A stretch of DNA of 64,000 bases from positions 1 to 64,000 of the forward strand of contig NZ_AUFK01000019.1 of NCBI RefSeq assembly GCF_000426465.1, written 5' to 3'. The stretch is from Epilithonimonas caeni DSM 17710. Lineage in GTDB: Bacteria > Bacteroidota > Bacteroidia > Flavobacteriales > Weeksellaceae. Shown piece by piece: positions 17,716 to 25,388 of the stretch (positions within the stretch are counted from its first letter, which is position 1; every line of letters starts with the position of its first letter). The position numbers and the translations under genes were made by a program. The notes under the pieces are model-generated. The model was given only the letters and a program-made list of their open reading frames with translations, was not told the origin of the DNA and did no database searches.

Positions 17716-17723
17716 CAAATATA
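17716..17723 (-). promoter_or_regulatory. -7 promoter element of aceB
   Basis: On the minus strand TATATTTG fits the -7 consensus, 28 bases before the first ATG of aceB. The 16-bp palindrome at 17743-17758 lies where the -33 element would be, so a bound protein would block or modulate this promoter. Confidence 0.5.
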
Positions 17724-17742
17724 TAAAAAAGATTTTCACAAA

Positions 17743-17758
17743 TAGCGAACGTTCGCTA
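17743..17758. promoter_or_regulatory. Perfect 16-bp palindromic operator between aceB and its regulator
   Basis: TAGCGAACGTTCGCTA reads the same on both strands and is GC-richer than the flanks. It is centred in the divergent aceB/regulator intergenic region, near the -33 position of the aceB promoter and about 40 bases before the regulator's -7 box. A dimeric HTH protein, most simply the adjacent ScfR-type regulator, is the inferred ligand. Confidence 0.6.
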
Positions 17759-17800
17759 AATTTTTATAAAAATTATTATGCGGATAATCGCTTTAATATT

Positions 17801-17808
17801 TATCTTTG
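17801..17808 (+). promoter_or_regulatory. -7 promoter element of the ScfR-type regulator
   Basis: TATCTTTG fits TAnnTTTG exactly. Transcription from it would begin within a few bases of the ATG at 17814, giving a leaderless or almost leaderless message. This position argues against the upstream ATG at 17778. Confidence 0.45.
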
Positions 17809-17813
17809 ATTCT

Positions 17814-19289
17814 ATGATTGCAGAAAGCGACTATATACGCGTGGTTTTCGGACTAAAACTGAAACAACAGAGACAGAAAAAAAACTGGTCCCTGCAAGAT
17901 CTTGCAACCAAAACCGGACTTTCCAAATCTTATCTCAATGAAATAGAAAATGGCAAAAAGTATCCGAAACACGACAAGATCATTCAGCTTTCGGAAGCTT
18001 TGAATTGTACTTTTGATGATCTGGTTTCGACCAAACTAGATAAAAGTCTGACACCAATCAATGATGTTCTGCAATCTGATTTTTTCAAGGAAATCCCATT
18101 AGATCTGTTCGGGATCAACAAGAACAACCTCATCAGTATCATTAGTGATGCACCGAAAAAAGTAACTGCTTTTATTAATGCATTAATTGAAATTTCTCAG
18201 AATTACAACCTAGGAAAAGAACGATTTTATTTTGCAGTGATGCGCTCTTTTCAGGAATTGTATGACAATTATTTCCCTGAAGTAGAAGAAAAAGCGATCC
18301 AGTTTGCGAATGAAAATCAACTGGAACTCAATAAAAACCTCAGAACAGAGGTTCTTGAAAATTTATTAAAGGAAAAATTCGGTTACATAATCCAACCAAA
18401 GGATTTTTCCGGCGATTATGCTTTGAACAAACTTCGTTCATTATATATTCCCGAAAAGAAATTATTGCTACTGAACGAGCGATTGGACTTTAATCAAAAA
18501 ACCTTCATTCTCGCAAAAGAAATCGGCTTCAATGTATTGAAACTGAATCCAAGGCCAAACACTTATTCATGGCTGGACTTTGGAAGCTTTGAGGAAATTC
18601 TCAATAATTTTTATGCTTCTTATTTTGCAGGTTGTTTCCTGATCTCAAAAAAAGAACTGATTGAAAAAACATCAGATTTCTTTGATCAAAAACAATGGGA
18701 ATCTCAGAATTTTGAAGCATTGATCAATCATTTTACAGATTCGCCGGAGACATTTTATTATCGATTAACCAATGTTTTGACATCGGAATTCGGGATTCGG
18801 GATTTGTTTTACTTGTGTTTTGTAAAAAAAGATGATTCTGATAAAATTCAGATTTTGAAAGAATTGCACCTTAATCATCAGCAAGCACCTCATTCCAACG
18901 CTACCAACGAACATTACTGCAGACGATGGATCGCTGTGAAAAATCTGCATCACCTTAAGGAAAATGAGACTTTGACCGATGCGCAAATATCACATTACAA
19001 AGACCAGGGCGTGAGTTATCTCGTGATTTCTACTTCACAAAAAAATCCTTTTTCTGACGGAAGCAACAGAAGTTACTGCTTGGGAATTTTGCTCAATAAT
19101 CAAACCATCAAAAAACTGAATTTCGCAAAATCCTCTTCCTTGAAAACCATTGAAGTTGGAGTGACCTGTGAAAGTTGCAGCATTCAGAATTGTGAAGTGA
19201 GGCAAGCGCATCCAACGAGACTTGAAAAAGAACAATTCAACCTCGATATGAAAAAATCGATTGAGAAAATAAGAAAATCGTTAATTTAG
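17814..19289 (+). CDS. XRE-type short-chain fatty acyl regulator (ScfR/RamB-like)
   Basis: A 491-residue transcription factor. An XRE helix-turn-helix is near residues 10-65 (LKLKQQRQKKNWSLQDLATK, GLSKSYLNEIENGKKYPKHD). The middle resembles the ImmA/IrrE-like domain of this family but lacks an HExxH metal site (LAKEIGF at the position), as is usual in ScfR proteins. The C-terminus has the family's cysteine cluster CESCSIQNCEVRQAHP. Characterised relatives such as RamB control acetate, propionate and glyoxylate genes by sensing acyl-CoA. Divergence from aceB and a shared palindrome support control of aceBA. I chose the ATG at 17814 because the -7 box lies between it and the ATG at 17778. comF follows four bases later. 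Confidence 0.85.
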   Translation: MIAESDYIRVVFGLKLKQQRQKKNWSLQDLATKTGLSKSYLNEIENGKKYPKHDKIIQLSEALNCTFDDLVSTKLDKSLTPINDVLQSDFFKEIPLDLFGINKNNLISIISDAPKKVTAFINALIEISQNYNLGKERFYFAVMRSFQELYDNYFPEVEEKAIQFANENQLELNKNLRTEVLENLLKEKFGYIIQPKDFSGDYALNKLRSLYIPEKKLLLLNERLDFNQKTFILAKEIGFNVLKLNPRPNTYSWLDFGSFEEILNNFYASYFAGCFLISKKELIEKTSDFFDQKQWESQNFEALINHFTDSPETFYYRLTNVLTSEFGIRDLFYLCFVKKDDSDKIQILKELHLNHQQAPHSNATNEHYCRRWIAVKNLHHLKENETLTDAQISHYKDQGVSYLVISTSQKNPFSDGSNRSYCLGILLNNQTIKKLNFAKSSSLKTIEVGVTCESCSIQNCEVRQAHPTRLEKEQFNLDMKKSIEKIRKSLI

Positions 19290-19293
19290 GACA

Positions 19294-19950
19294 ATGATTT
19301 TTGACTTTCTTTTCCCAAATCGTTGTCTGGATTGCAATCAGCTGATTGACAAAAAAGAAGTCGTTTGCGAATTGTGTCTGGACAAAGTTAATTTCTCCAA
19401 TCATGAGTTTTTTGAAAATAATTCCCTGACGGAAAAAGCATCTTTGCTGATTCCTGTTGAAAACGCTTTTTCTTTATTATACTATGAAAAGGAAAGTCTG
19501 GCACAGAAAATCATTCACCAGCTCAAATACAACCACAGAGAAAAAATCGGGAAAGTCCTAGCCCAATGGACATACGAACGAATTAATTTCACCAATGGAA
19601 AACCAGATCTATTAGTTACCGTTCCGCTTCATTACAAAAAACTGAAACAGCGTGGTTACAATCAGCTACATCTTTTTGGAAATGAATTATCGAAGCATTA
19701 CGATATTCCTGTTGATCACACTTTACTGAAAAGAATCAAACATTCCCGAGCGCAGGCGAAGAAAAACCAAAGTGAAAGACTGAAAACAAAAAATGCTTAC
19801 CAATTGGCGGAAAACATCAATGACAAGCACATTCTTTTAATTGATGACGTTTATACTACCGGAAACACAATATCGAATATCACTTGGGAAATTCTAAATA
19901 ATTCCAAGAATGTAAAAATCAGTATTCTTGTGATGGCCATGGACGTTTAA
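19294..19950 (+). CDS. comF: ComF-family phosphoribosyltransferase-like protein
   Basis: A 218-residue protein with an N-terminal zinc-ribbon-like pair (CLDC near residues 10-13, CELC near 26-29) and a C-terminal PRTase domain carrying the PRPP-binding loop HILLIDDVYTTGNTI near 181-195. The SRAQAKKNQSERLKT stretch near 149-163 is also typical of the family. ComF is needed for DNA uptake in naturally competent bacteria; many relatives act in unknown nucleotide metabolism. It starts four bases after the ScfR-type gene, so both are probably co-transcribed, with no obvious functional link. Confidence 0.85.
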   Translation: MIFDFLFPNRCLDCNQLIDKKEVVCELCLDKVNFSNHEFFENNSLTEKASLLIPVENAFSLLYYEKESLAQKIIHQLKYNHREKIGKVLAQWTYERINFTNGKPDLLVTVPLHYKKLKQRGYNQLHLFGNELSKHYDIPVDHTLLKRIKHSRAQAKKNQSERLKTKNAYQLAENINDKHILLIDDVYTTGNTISNITWEILNNSKNVKISILVMAMDV

Positions 19951-19953
19951 TAG

Positions 19954-20024
19954 TTATGAATTATAAGTTATGAGTTTTTCAAATCATTCATAATTCATAA
20001 CTTATAACTTATAACTCATAATTA
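19954..20024. repeat. AT-rich direct and inverted repeat between comF and upp
   Basis: Variants of TTATAAGTTATGA recur in both orientations. A perfect 12-bp stem can form (19962-19973 with 19995-20006), and CTTATAA is repeated in tandem on the right arm. It lies between convergent genes and may act as a weak terminator. Confidence 0.45.
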
Positions 20025-20672
20025 TCGTTGTAATTTTTCTCCGTAAGATAAATCACCTGCATCTCCTAAACCTGGCGTGATGTAACCCTTTGAGGTTAAA
20101 CTTTCGTCCAAAGCACCAATCCAAACTTTCGCATCAGGATAAGCATTCTGAATCGTTTCAACACCTTGTCTGCTTGCAATTGCAGCAACAATATGAATAG
20201 AAGTTGGTTTTCCGTTGGTCAGCAGATCTTTGATGGCTTCGATCAAAGAAGCACCAGTCGCTAACATCGGGTCCGCAACGATCAATGGACGACCGTCTAA
20301 TTTCGGGCAAGTCAAATAATCTTGTTTGATGGAGAAATAATCGTTGGCATCATGCTTTCTGTAAGCCGCAACGAAACCACAATCTGCCTTATCAAAATAA
20401 TTCAAAATACCCTGAAACAAAGGAACTCCTGCTCTCAAAATCGTTGTGATTACAGGTTGCGTTTCTATTTCTTTTACTGTGATTTTATCAAGAGGCGTTG
20501 TGATCTCGACCTCTTTTTGGTCAAGGGTTTTACTGATTTCGAAAGCGGCAATTTCCCCGATCCTTTCCATATTTCTACGGAATTTCATTCGGTCTTGCTG
20601 TACTTCTACATTTCGAAGGTCATTGATCCATGAGTTGACAAGAGAAAAGTTTTCTGAAAGTATAGTTAACAT
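20022..20672 (-). CDS. upp: Uracil phosphoribosyltransferase
   Basis: Pyrimidine salvage enzyme: uracil plus PRPP gives UMP and pyrophosphate, in the cytoplasm. 216 residues, close to the usual 208-220. The PRPP-binding loop reads VADPMLATGASLIEAI near residues 130-145, and the uracil-recognition end reads GYITPGLGDAGDLSYG near 195-210. ILRAGVPLFQGI near 79-90 is also characteristic. It lies downstream of der on the same strand but is separated by a strong terminator, so it is likely its own unit. Confidence 0.95.
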   Translation of the reverse strand: MLTILSENFSLVNSWINDLRNVEVQQDRMKFRRNMERIGEIAAFEISKTLDQKEVEITTPLDKITVKEIETQPVITTILRAGVPLFQGILNYFDKADCGFVAAYRKHDANDYFSIKQDYLTCPKLDGRPLIVADPMLATGASLIEAIKDLLTNGKPTSIHIVAAIASRQGVETIQNAYPDAKVWIGALDESLTSKGYITPGLGDAGDLSYGEKLQR

Positions 20673-20730
20673 AGTTTGTTATGATGATTACTAGATTCTA
20701 AATTTAATTATAAAATCATTAATTACTATA

Positions 20731-20766
20731 AAAAACCCTTTCAGAGTTTAAAACTCTGAAAGGGTC
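20731..20766 (-). terminator. Terminator of der
   Basis: A nearly loopless 15-base inverted repeat (20736-20750 with 20752-20766) ends in six T on the minus strand, just after the der stop codon at 20772. Confidence 0.85.
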
Positions 20767-20771
20767 GGAAA

Positions 20772-22079
20772 TTATTTTTGTCTGAAGTAAATTTCGATTG
20801 GAACACCTGTGAATCCAAAGTGTTTTCTCAACTGGTTTTCCGTGAAACGCTTGTACGGCTCTTTCACATATTGCGGAAGATTACAGAAGAACACAAATTG
20901 TGGCGACGGCGTTGGCAACTGCACACAATATTTGATTTTCACGTATTTCCCTTTGATCGCCGGTGGCGGCAATGCTTCGAAAACAGGAAGCATCACTTCA
21001 TTCAGTTTAGAAGTTTTGATCTTTTTGGCCCTGTCATTATAAACTTCCATTGCAACCTCAACAGCTTTCAGTATCCTTTGTTTAGTCAAAGCGGAAACAA
21101 ATAAGATCGGAATATCTGTAAACTGTCCGATTTTGTGTTTGATCGCTGCTTCAAAATCCCTCATCGTATTGGTATCTTTCTCGACCAAATCCCATTTGTT
21201 CACAAGAATCACGATTCCTTTTCTGTTTTTCTGGGCAAGACCAAATATATTCATATCCTGAGATTCCCAGCCCAAAGTCGCATCTACCATAATGATGACA
21301 ACATCAGAAAACTCGATGGAACGGATAGAACGCATTACGGAATAGAATTCCAGATCTTCATTTACTTTCGATTTTCTTCTCATTCCTGCCGTATCAACCA
21401 GTACAAACTCGTGTCCGAATTTGTTGTATAAAGTCTGGATACTATCTCTAGTGGTTCCAGCGATATCTGTCACGATGTTTCTTTCAACATCAAGAAGTGC
21501 ATTGGTCAAAGTTGACTTCCCTACATTCGGACGACCGGCAATTGTGATTTTTGGCAAACCTTCGAATGGGTCTTTGTAATCGGTTGTCGGGAAATCACTC
21601 ACAACATCATCCAACAATTCTCCAGTTCCCGAACCTGTTGCAGAAGATAAAGTGTAATATTTTTCAACTCCTAATTGATAAAATTCGGTTGCAGGTAATT
21701 CTTCTTTTGAAGAATCTACTTTGTTCACTACCAGATAAAGCGGTTTGTTTGCTTTTCTTAAAAGTTCATAGATCTCTTGATCTGTATCGGTAAGACCTTC
21801 TTCCACATTTACCATAAAAATAATAGACGTGGCCTCGTCCACAGCCAACTGAACTTGTTTACGGATTTCCATTTCGAAAACGTCATCCGTTCCTACATCA
21901 TAACCTCCTGTATCGATCACTGTGAAGTCTACGCCGTTCCAATCGGATTTACCATAATGACGGTCACGTGTAACTCCTGCAGTTGAATCTACAATAGCTT
22001 CTCTTCTTTCTAATAAACGGTTAAATAATGTGGATTTTCCTACGTTGGGACGTCCAACGATAGCGACAATGTTTGACAT
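20772..22079 (-). CDS. der: Ribosome assembly GTPase Der (EngA)
   Basis: Essential double-GTPase needed for 50S subunit maturation. The 435-residue protein has two G domains, each with a P-loop (VGRPNVGKST near residues 7-16 and AGRPNVGKST near 182-191), G3 motifs (DTGGY, DTAGM) and NKxD motifs (NKVD near 118, NKWD near 295). The C-terminal KH-like domain (KYVKIKYCVQ, FTGVPIEIYFRQK) is present. Preceding it on the minus strand is a TATCTTTG -7 box about 63 bases before the start. Confidence 0.96.
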   Translation of the reverse strand: MSNIVAIVGRPNVGKSTLFNRLLERREAIVDSTAGVTRDRHYGKSDWNGVDFTVIDTGGYDVGTDDVFEMEIRKQVQLAVDEATSIIFMVNVEEGLTDTDQEIYELLRKANKPLYLVVNKVDSSKEELPATEFYQLGVEKYYTLSSATGSGTGELLDDVVSDFPTTDYKDPFEGLPKITIAGRPNVGKSTLTNALLDVERNIVTDIAGTTRDSIQTLYNKFGHEFVLVDTAGMRRKSKVNEDLEFYSVMRSIRSIEFSDVVIIMVDATLGWESQDMNIFGLAQKNRKGIVILVNKWDLVEKDTNTMRDFEAAIKHKIGQFTDIPILFVSALTKQRILKAVEVAMEVYNDRAKKIKTSKLNEVMLPVFEALPPPAIKGKYVKIKYCVQLPTPSPQFVFFCNLPQYVKEPYKRFTENQLRKHFGFTGVPIEIYFRQK

Positions 22080-22141
22080 AAATTTGTTTAATAATAAGAT
22101 TATTAATGGGTTACTCTTACTTTAAGAGCCCAAAATTTTTG

Positions 22142-22149
22142 CAAAGATA
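22142..22149 (-). promoter_or_regulatory. -7 promoter element of der
   Basis: TATCTTTG on the minus strand matches TAnnTTTG. No convincing -33 TTTG is seen at the usual spacing. Confidence 0.35.
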
Positions 22150-22238
22150 CGGTTTTTGACTGAGAGTTGTTATTCAAAAACTTGAACACAAAGCCTACAA
22201 AGTTTTTATTTATTATTAAAAAATATTTTAAGGTTCGC

Positions 22239-22264
22239 AAAGGTACTTCGACAGCTCAGCATAA
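22239..22264. repeat. Degenerate dispersed repeat (CTTCGACAGCTCAGC type)
   Basis: This GC-richer phrase resembles an intergenic repeat common in Bacteroidota (form TGCTGAGCTTGTCGAAGTA on the other strand). A second degenerate copy appears at 49866-49890 in opposite orientation. The remaining bases of 22080-22395 hold the der promoter and AT-rich sequence; no gene is seen. Confidence 0.35.
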
Positions 22265-22395
22265 ACTACAAACTCATCAAATATCTGAAACGTGTAGTTC
22301 TGGAATTACCCAACTTGTTTTCTTTTTACCTTTGCCTTGTTTCTGATTTTTACTTTTGGACGAGATTTTGTAATATTAATTTTAAAATCTGAACT

Positions 22396-22857
22396 ATGAA
22401 AAAAATATTGACCATTCTTTTGGCAGCATTTATTTTTATTCAATTCTTTCCGATTGATAAAACGAATCCTGTGACCAATGACGGCATGGATTTCTTGAAA
22501 ATCAAAAGAACACCGGAACCGATTGCGAAAATCATCCAAAACTCCTGTTATGATTGCCATTCCAACGAAACCAAATATCCTTTTTACAGCAACATCCAAC
22601 CTTTTGCATGGTTATTGAAAAATCATATCGATGAAGGCAGAAAGGAATTGAATTTCTCTACCTTTGCAACATATGAACCGAAAAGGCAGGCGCACAAGTT
22701 AGACGAAGCGACGGAATATGTGGAGCAGAAGAAAATGCCTTTGGAGAGTTACCTTCTGGGACATCCGGATGCAAAATTATCTGATGAACAGAGAAAGGAA
22801 TTGATACAGTATTTCAGGAAAATCCAGAAAGAAATTGAAACTTCAAATGCATTATGA
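22396..22857 (+). CDS. Haem-binding domain protein (CxxCH)
   Basis: A 153-residue exported protein of the haem-binding domain family common in Bacteroidota. An N-terminal hydrophobic stretch (KKILTILLAAFIFIQFF) serves as signal or anchor. A single c-type haem site reads SCYDCHSNETKYPFYSNIQP near residues 50-69, followed by the family's HIDEGRKELNFS. Haem would be attached covalently in the periplasm. The stop overlaps the start of the next gene (ATGA), so translation is probably coupled. Electron transfer or redox sensing is inferred. Confidence 0.85.
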   Translation: MKKILTILLAAFIFIQFFPIDKTNPVTNDGMDFLKIKRTPEPIAKIIQNSCYDCHSNETKYPFYSNIQPFAWLLKNHIDEGRKELNFSTFATYEPKRQAHKLDEATEYVEQKKMPLESYLLGHPDAKLSDEQRKELIQYFRKIQKEIETSNAL

Positions 22858-23273
22858 CCACAGAAATATCCGTTAGTTTGAAAGATAAATTCATTGTTTT
22901 CTATGACGGCGAATGTGGATTCTGCAATCATTGGGTACAGTGGATACTGGAACACGATAAGGATGATAAGTTCATGTTTTCGTCCCTGCAGTCTGAATTT
23001 GGACAGAAATTCTTAAATGAAAGAAATCTTCCGAATGAAATTTTTGACACTCTTTATCTTTGGAAACCTCAGAGTTTCTACCTGTCAAAATATCAGGCTA
23101 TTTTGAAAATTGCTACAGAAGTTGGTGGAATCTATTCTTTGGCTGAGGTTGGGAGGATCATTCCGGATTTTGTTGGGAATCAGCTCTATAATTTGATTTC
23201 CAGAAACAGAAAAAAGCTAGCTGCGGATCAATGTTTTCTACCTAATCCTGAACAGAGAAAAAAATTTATTTAA
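22854..23273 (+). CDS. DCC-family thiol-disulfide oxidoreductase (DUF393)
   Basis: A 139-residue protein with the family signature YDGECGFCNHWVQWILEHD near residues 17-35, a CxxC redox pair directly after an Asp. The C-terminal half (LWKPQSFYLSKYQAIL, GRIIPDFVGNQLYNLISRNR) is also typical. Its four-base overlap with the haem protein suggests a joint redox role. No signal peptide was seen, so it probably acts in the cytoplasm or at the inner membrane face. The substrate is unknown. Confidence 0.85.
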   Translation: MTTEISVSLKDKFIVFYDGECGFCNHWVQWILEHDKDDKFMFSSLQSEFGQKFLNERNLPNEIFDTLYLWKPQSFYLSKYQAILKIATEVGGIYSLAEVGRIIPDFVGNQLYNLISRNRKKLAADQCFLPNPEQRKKFI

Positions 23274-23379
23274 AAATAAATATATAAAAGGCTTGAGGGG
23301 ACTCAGCTAGAAGAACTACAAATTAACATAGAAAAACACAGACTCGATTTTGAATTCAAACTTTGAACTCTAAATGTTT

Positions 23380-23387
23380 TATATTTG
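23380..23387 (+). promoter_or_regulatory. -7 promoter element of the DUF4290 gene
   Basis: TATATTTG matches TAnnTTTG and ends eight bases before the ATG at 23395. A transcript from here would be leaderless or nearly so, and the upstream ATG at 23374 would not be transcribed. Confidence 0.45.
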
Positions 23388-23394
23388 CAACATT

Positions 23395-24045
23395 ATGGAA
23401 TATAATACCGACAGAACACAACTACTCATGCCCGAATACGGGCGCAACATACAGCAGCTTGTTGAACACTGCAAAACACTGCAAACCAAAGAAGAACGCA
23501 ACGAAATGGCACTCGCCATCATTGAGTTCATGGGACAAAGAAATCCACATCTGCGTGATGAGGAAAACTATAAGCATAAACTTTGGGATCATTTGTTCAT
23601 TCTTGCAGATCACAATTTGGATGTAGATTCTCCCTACCCTGTTCTTTCAGCTGAAGATCTTATTACAAAACCAAGGAAAATGGATTATCCGTCTTTGGAA
23701 AATGAATATAAATTCTATGGAAAAAGCATTCTTCAATTGATAGATACGGCCATCGCTCTGGAAGAAGGCGATGAAAAAGATGCTTTGATACAAGTGATCG
23801 CGAACAACATGAAAAAATCCTACAATGTTTACAACAAGGAACACGTGCAGGATGATGTGATCTTCCGACATCTGAAAGAACTTTCGAAAAACCGACTAGA
23901 TCTCACCGGACTGGACTCTCTGGACAAAAGTAAGATCTATTACGCAAATAATCGAAATAATCACAACCGAAATAACAACAACCGTAACCAAAGCAACAAT
24001 AACAGGAAAAACAATTTCCAAAACCATAAAAACAAGAGAAGATAA
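23395..24045 (+). CDS. DUF4290-domain protein with an Asn/Arg-rich tail
   Basis: A 216-residue conserved Bacteroidota protein of unknown function. The DUF4290 region spans about residues 1-170 (MEYNTDRTQLLMPEYGRNIQ, RDEENYKHKLWDHLF). The last 30 or so residues are almost only Asn, Arg, His, Gln and Lys (NNRNNHNRNN...), a disordered basic tail that could contact RNA or DNA; this is inference. I prefer the ATG at 23395 because a -7 box lies between it and an upstream ATG at 23374. The stop overlaps the murA start (TAATG), so it is translationally coupled to murA. Confidence 0.8.
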   Translation: MEYNTDRTQLLMPEYGRNIQQLVEHCKTLQTKEERNEMALAIIEFMGQRNPHLRDEENYKHKLWDHLFILADHNLDVDSPYPVLSAEDLITKPRKMDYPSLENEYKFYGKSILQLIDTAIALEEGDEKDALIQVIANNMKKSYNVYNKEHVQDDVIFRHLKELSKNRLDLTGLDSLDKSKIYYANNRNNHNRNNNNRNQSNNNRKNNFQNHKNKRR

Positions 24046-25352
24046 TGAGCGGAGCTTTCGAAATAAGAGGAGGGAAGAGATTAAGCGGTGAGATCACACC
24101 ACAAGGTGCGAAGAATGAGGCTTTGCAAATTCTTTGTGCTGTTCTTTTGACCGAGGACGAAGTGAGGATCACCAACATTCCTGACATCAAGGACGTTAAT
24201 AAACTGATCGATATTCTTCAGGATTTCAATGTAAAGGTAACTAAAAACGGAAAAGGCGATTACACTTTCAAAGCAGATGAAGTTAATTTTGATTATATCA
24301 AATCTAAGGAATTCAAAAAAGACGGTGCGAAACTGAGAGGTTCCGTAATGATCCTGGGACCGATGCTGGCGAGATTCGGGGAAGCTTATTTACCAACGCC
24401 TGGCGGAGACAAGATCGGAAGAAGAAGGCTGGATACGCATTTCCAGGGTTTTGTGGAATTGGGTGCTGAATTTTCTTACGATGAGGAAGAAGCATTCTAC
24501 TCTTTGACAGCAAAAGAACTGAATGGAAAATTCATTCTTTTGGAAGAAGCTTCTGTGACAGGAACGGCAAACATCGTAATGGCAGCCGTTTTGGCAAAAG
24601 GTAAAACCAGAATCTATAATGCTGCTTGTGAGCCTTACCTCCAGCAATTGTGTAAAATGCTGAACAGGATGGGTGCTAACATCTCTGGAATAGGTTCAAA
24701 CTTATTGACGATTGAAGGTGTTGATAAGTTACACGGAACAGAGCATACGATGCTTCCAGACATGGTCGAAATTGGATCTTGGATCGGATTGGCAGCAATG
24801 ACAAAATCCGAGATCACTATTAAAAATGTTAACTGGAATCAATTGGGTGTAATCCCAAATACTTTCAGAAAATTAGGGATTGAGCTTGAGCAGAGAGGCG
24901 ATGACATCTACATTCCTTCTCAGGAAAACTATAAAGTACAGAAATTCATCGATGGTTCCATCTTGACAGTTTCAGATGCGCCTTGGCCGGGTTTCACTCC
25001 TGATTTGTTATCAATCATTTTGGTTGTTGCAACTCAGGCAAAAGGTTCTGTTTTGATCCATCAGAAGATGTTCGAAAGCAGACTATTCTTTGTAGACAAA
25101 TTGATCGATATGGGCGCACAGATCATTCTTTGCGACCCACACAGAGCAACTGTAATTGGAATGAACCAGGAAACGCCACTTCGAGGGACAACCATGATCT
25201 CACCAGATATCCGAGCCGGAAATGCGCTCTTGATTGCCGCTCTCTCGGCGGAAGGAAAATCTGTGATCCAAAACATCGAGCAAATCGATAGAGGTTACGA
25301 AAACATCGACGAAAGATTGAGAGCCATTGGCGCTGACATCAGAAGAATATAA
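24045..25352 (+). CDS. murA: UDP-GlcNAc 1-carboxyvinyltransferase with Cys-to-Asp active site
   Basis: First committed step of peptidoglycan synthesis: enolpyruvyl transfer from PEP to UDP-GlcNAc. The 435-residue protein has the GGKRLSGEITPQGAKNEALQ start (KN motif near residues 22-23) and the DAPWPGFTPDLLS block near 310-322. The active-site loop reads LGPMLARFGEAYLPTPGGDK; the residue normally Cys115 (GGC) is Asp (GGD) near residue 121. Natural Cys-to-Asp MurA enzymes are active but insensitive to fosfomycin. It is coupled to the DUF4290 gene upstream and ends in a clear terminator. Confidence 0.96.
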   Translation: MSGAFEIRGGKRLSGEITPQGAKNEALQILCAVLLTEDEVRITNIPDIKDVNKLIDILQDFNVKVTKNGKGDYTFKADEVNFDYIKSKEFKKDGAKLRGSVMILGPMLARFGEAYLPTPGGDKIGRRRLDTHFQGFVELGAEFSYDEEEAFYSLTAKELNGKFILLEEASVTGTANIVMAAVLAKGKTRIYNAACEPYLQQLCKMLNRMGANISGIGSNLLTIEGVDKLHGTEHTMLPDMVEIGSWIGLAAMTKSEITIKNVNWNQLGVIPNTFRKLGIELEQRGDDIYIPSQENYKVQKFIDGSILTVSDAPWPGFTPDLLSIILVVATQAKGSVLIHQKMFESRLFFVDKLIDMGAQIILCDPHRATVIGMNQETPLRGTTMISPDIRAGNALLIAALSAEGKSVIQNIEQIDRGYENIDERLRAIGADIRRI

Positions 25353-25357
25353 AAATT

Positions 25358-25388
25358 AAAAGCGTTCAGTTTTATGAGCGCTTTTTTT
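25358..25388 (+). terminator. Terminator of murA
   Basis: An 11-bp stem with one G-U pair (25358-25368 with 25375-25385) and a six-base loop is followed by T. The first ATG of the following broken frame (25374) lies inside this hairpin. Confidence 0.85.

Noticed and set aside
17778-17813. Upstream ATG as start of the ScfR-type regulator
   Set aside because: A perfect -7 promoter box lies between this ATG and the one at 17814, and the extra residues are hydrophobic and atypical for the family.
22306-22599. Minus-strand 97-codon frame overlapping the haem-binding gene
   Set aside because: Antisense to a well-supported gene with a CxxCH motif; no domain in the frame itself.
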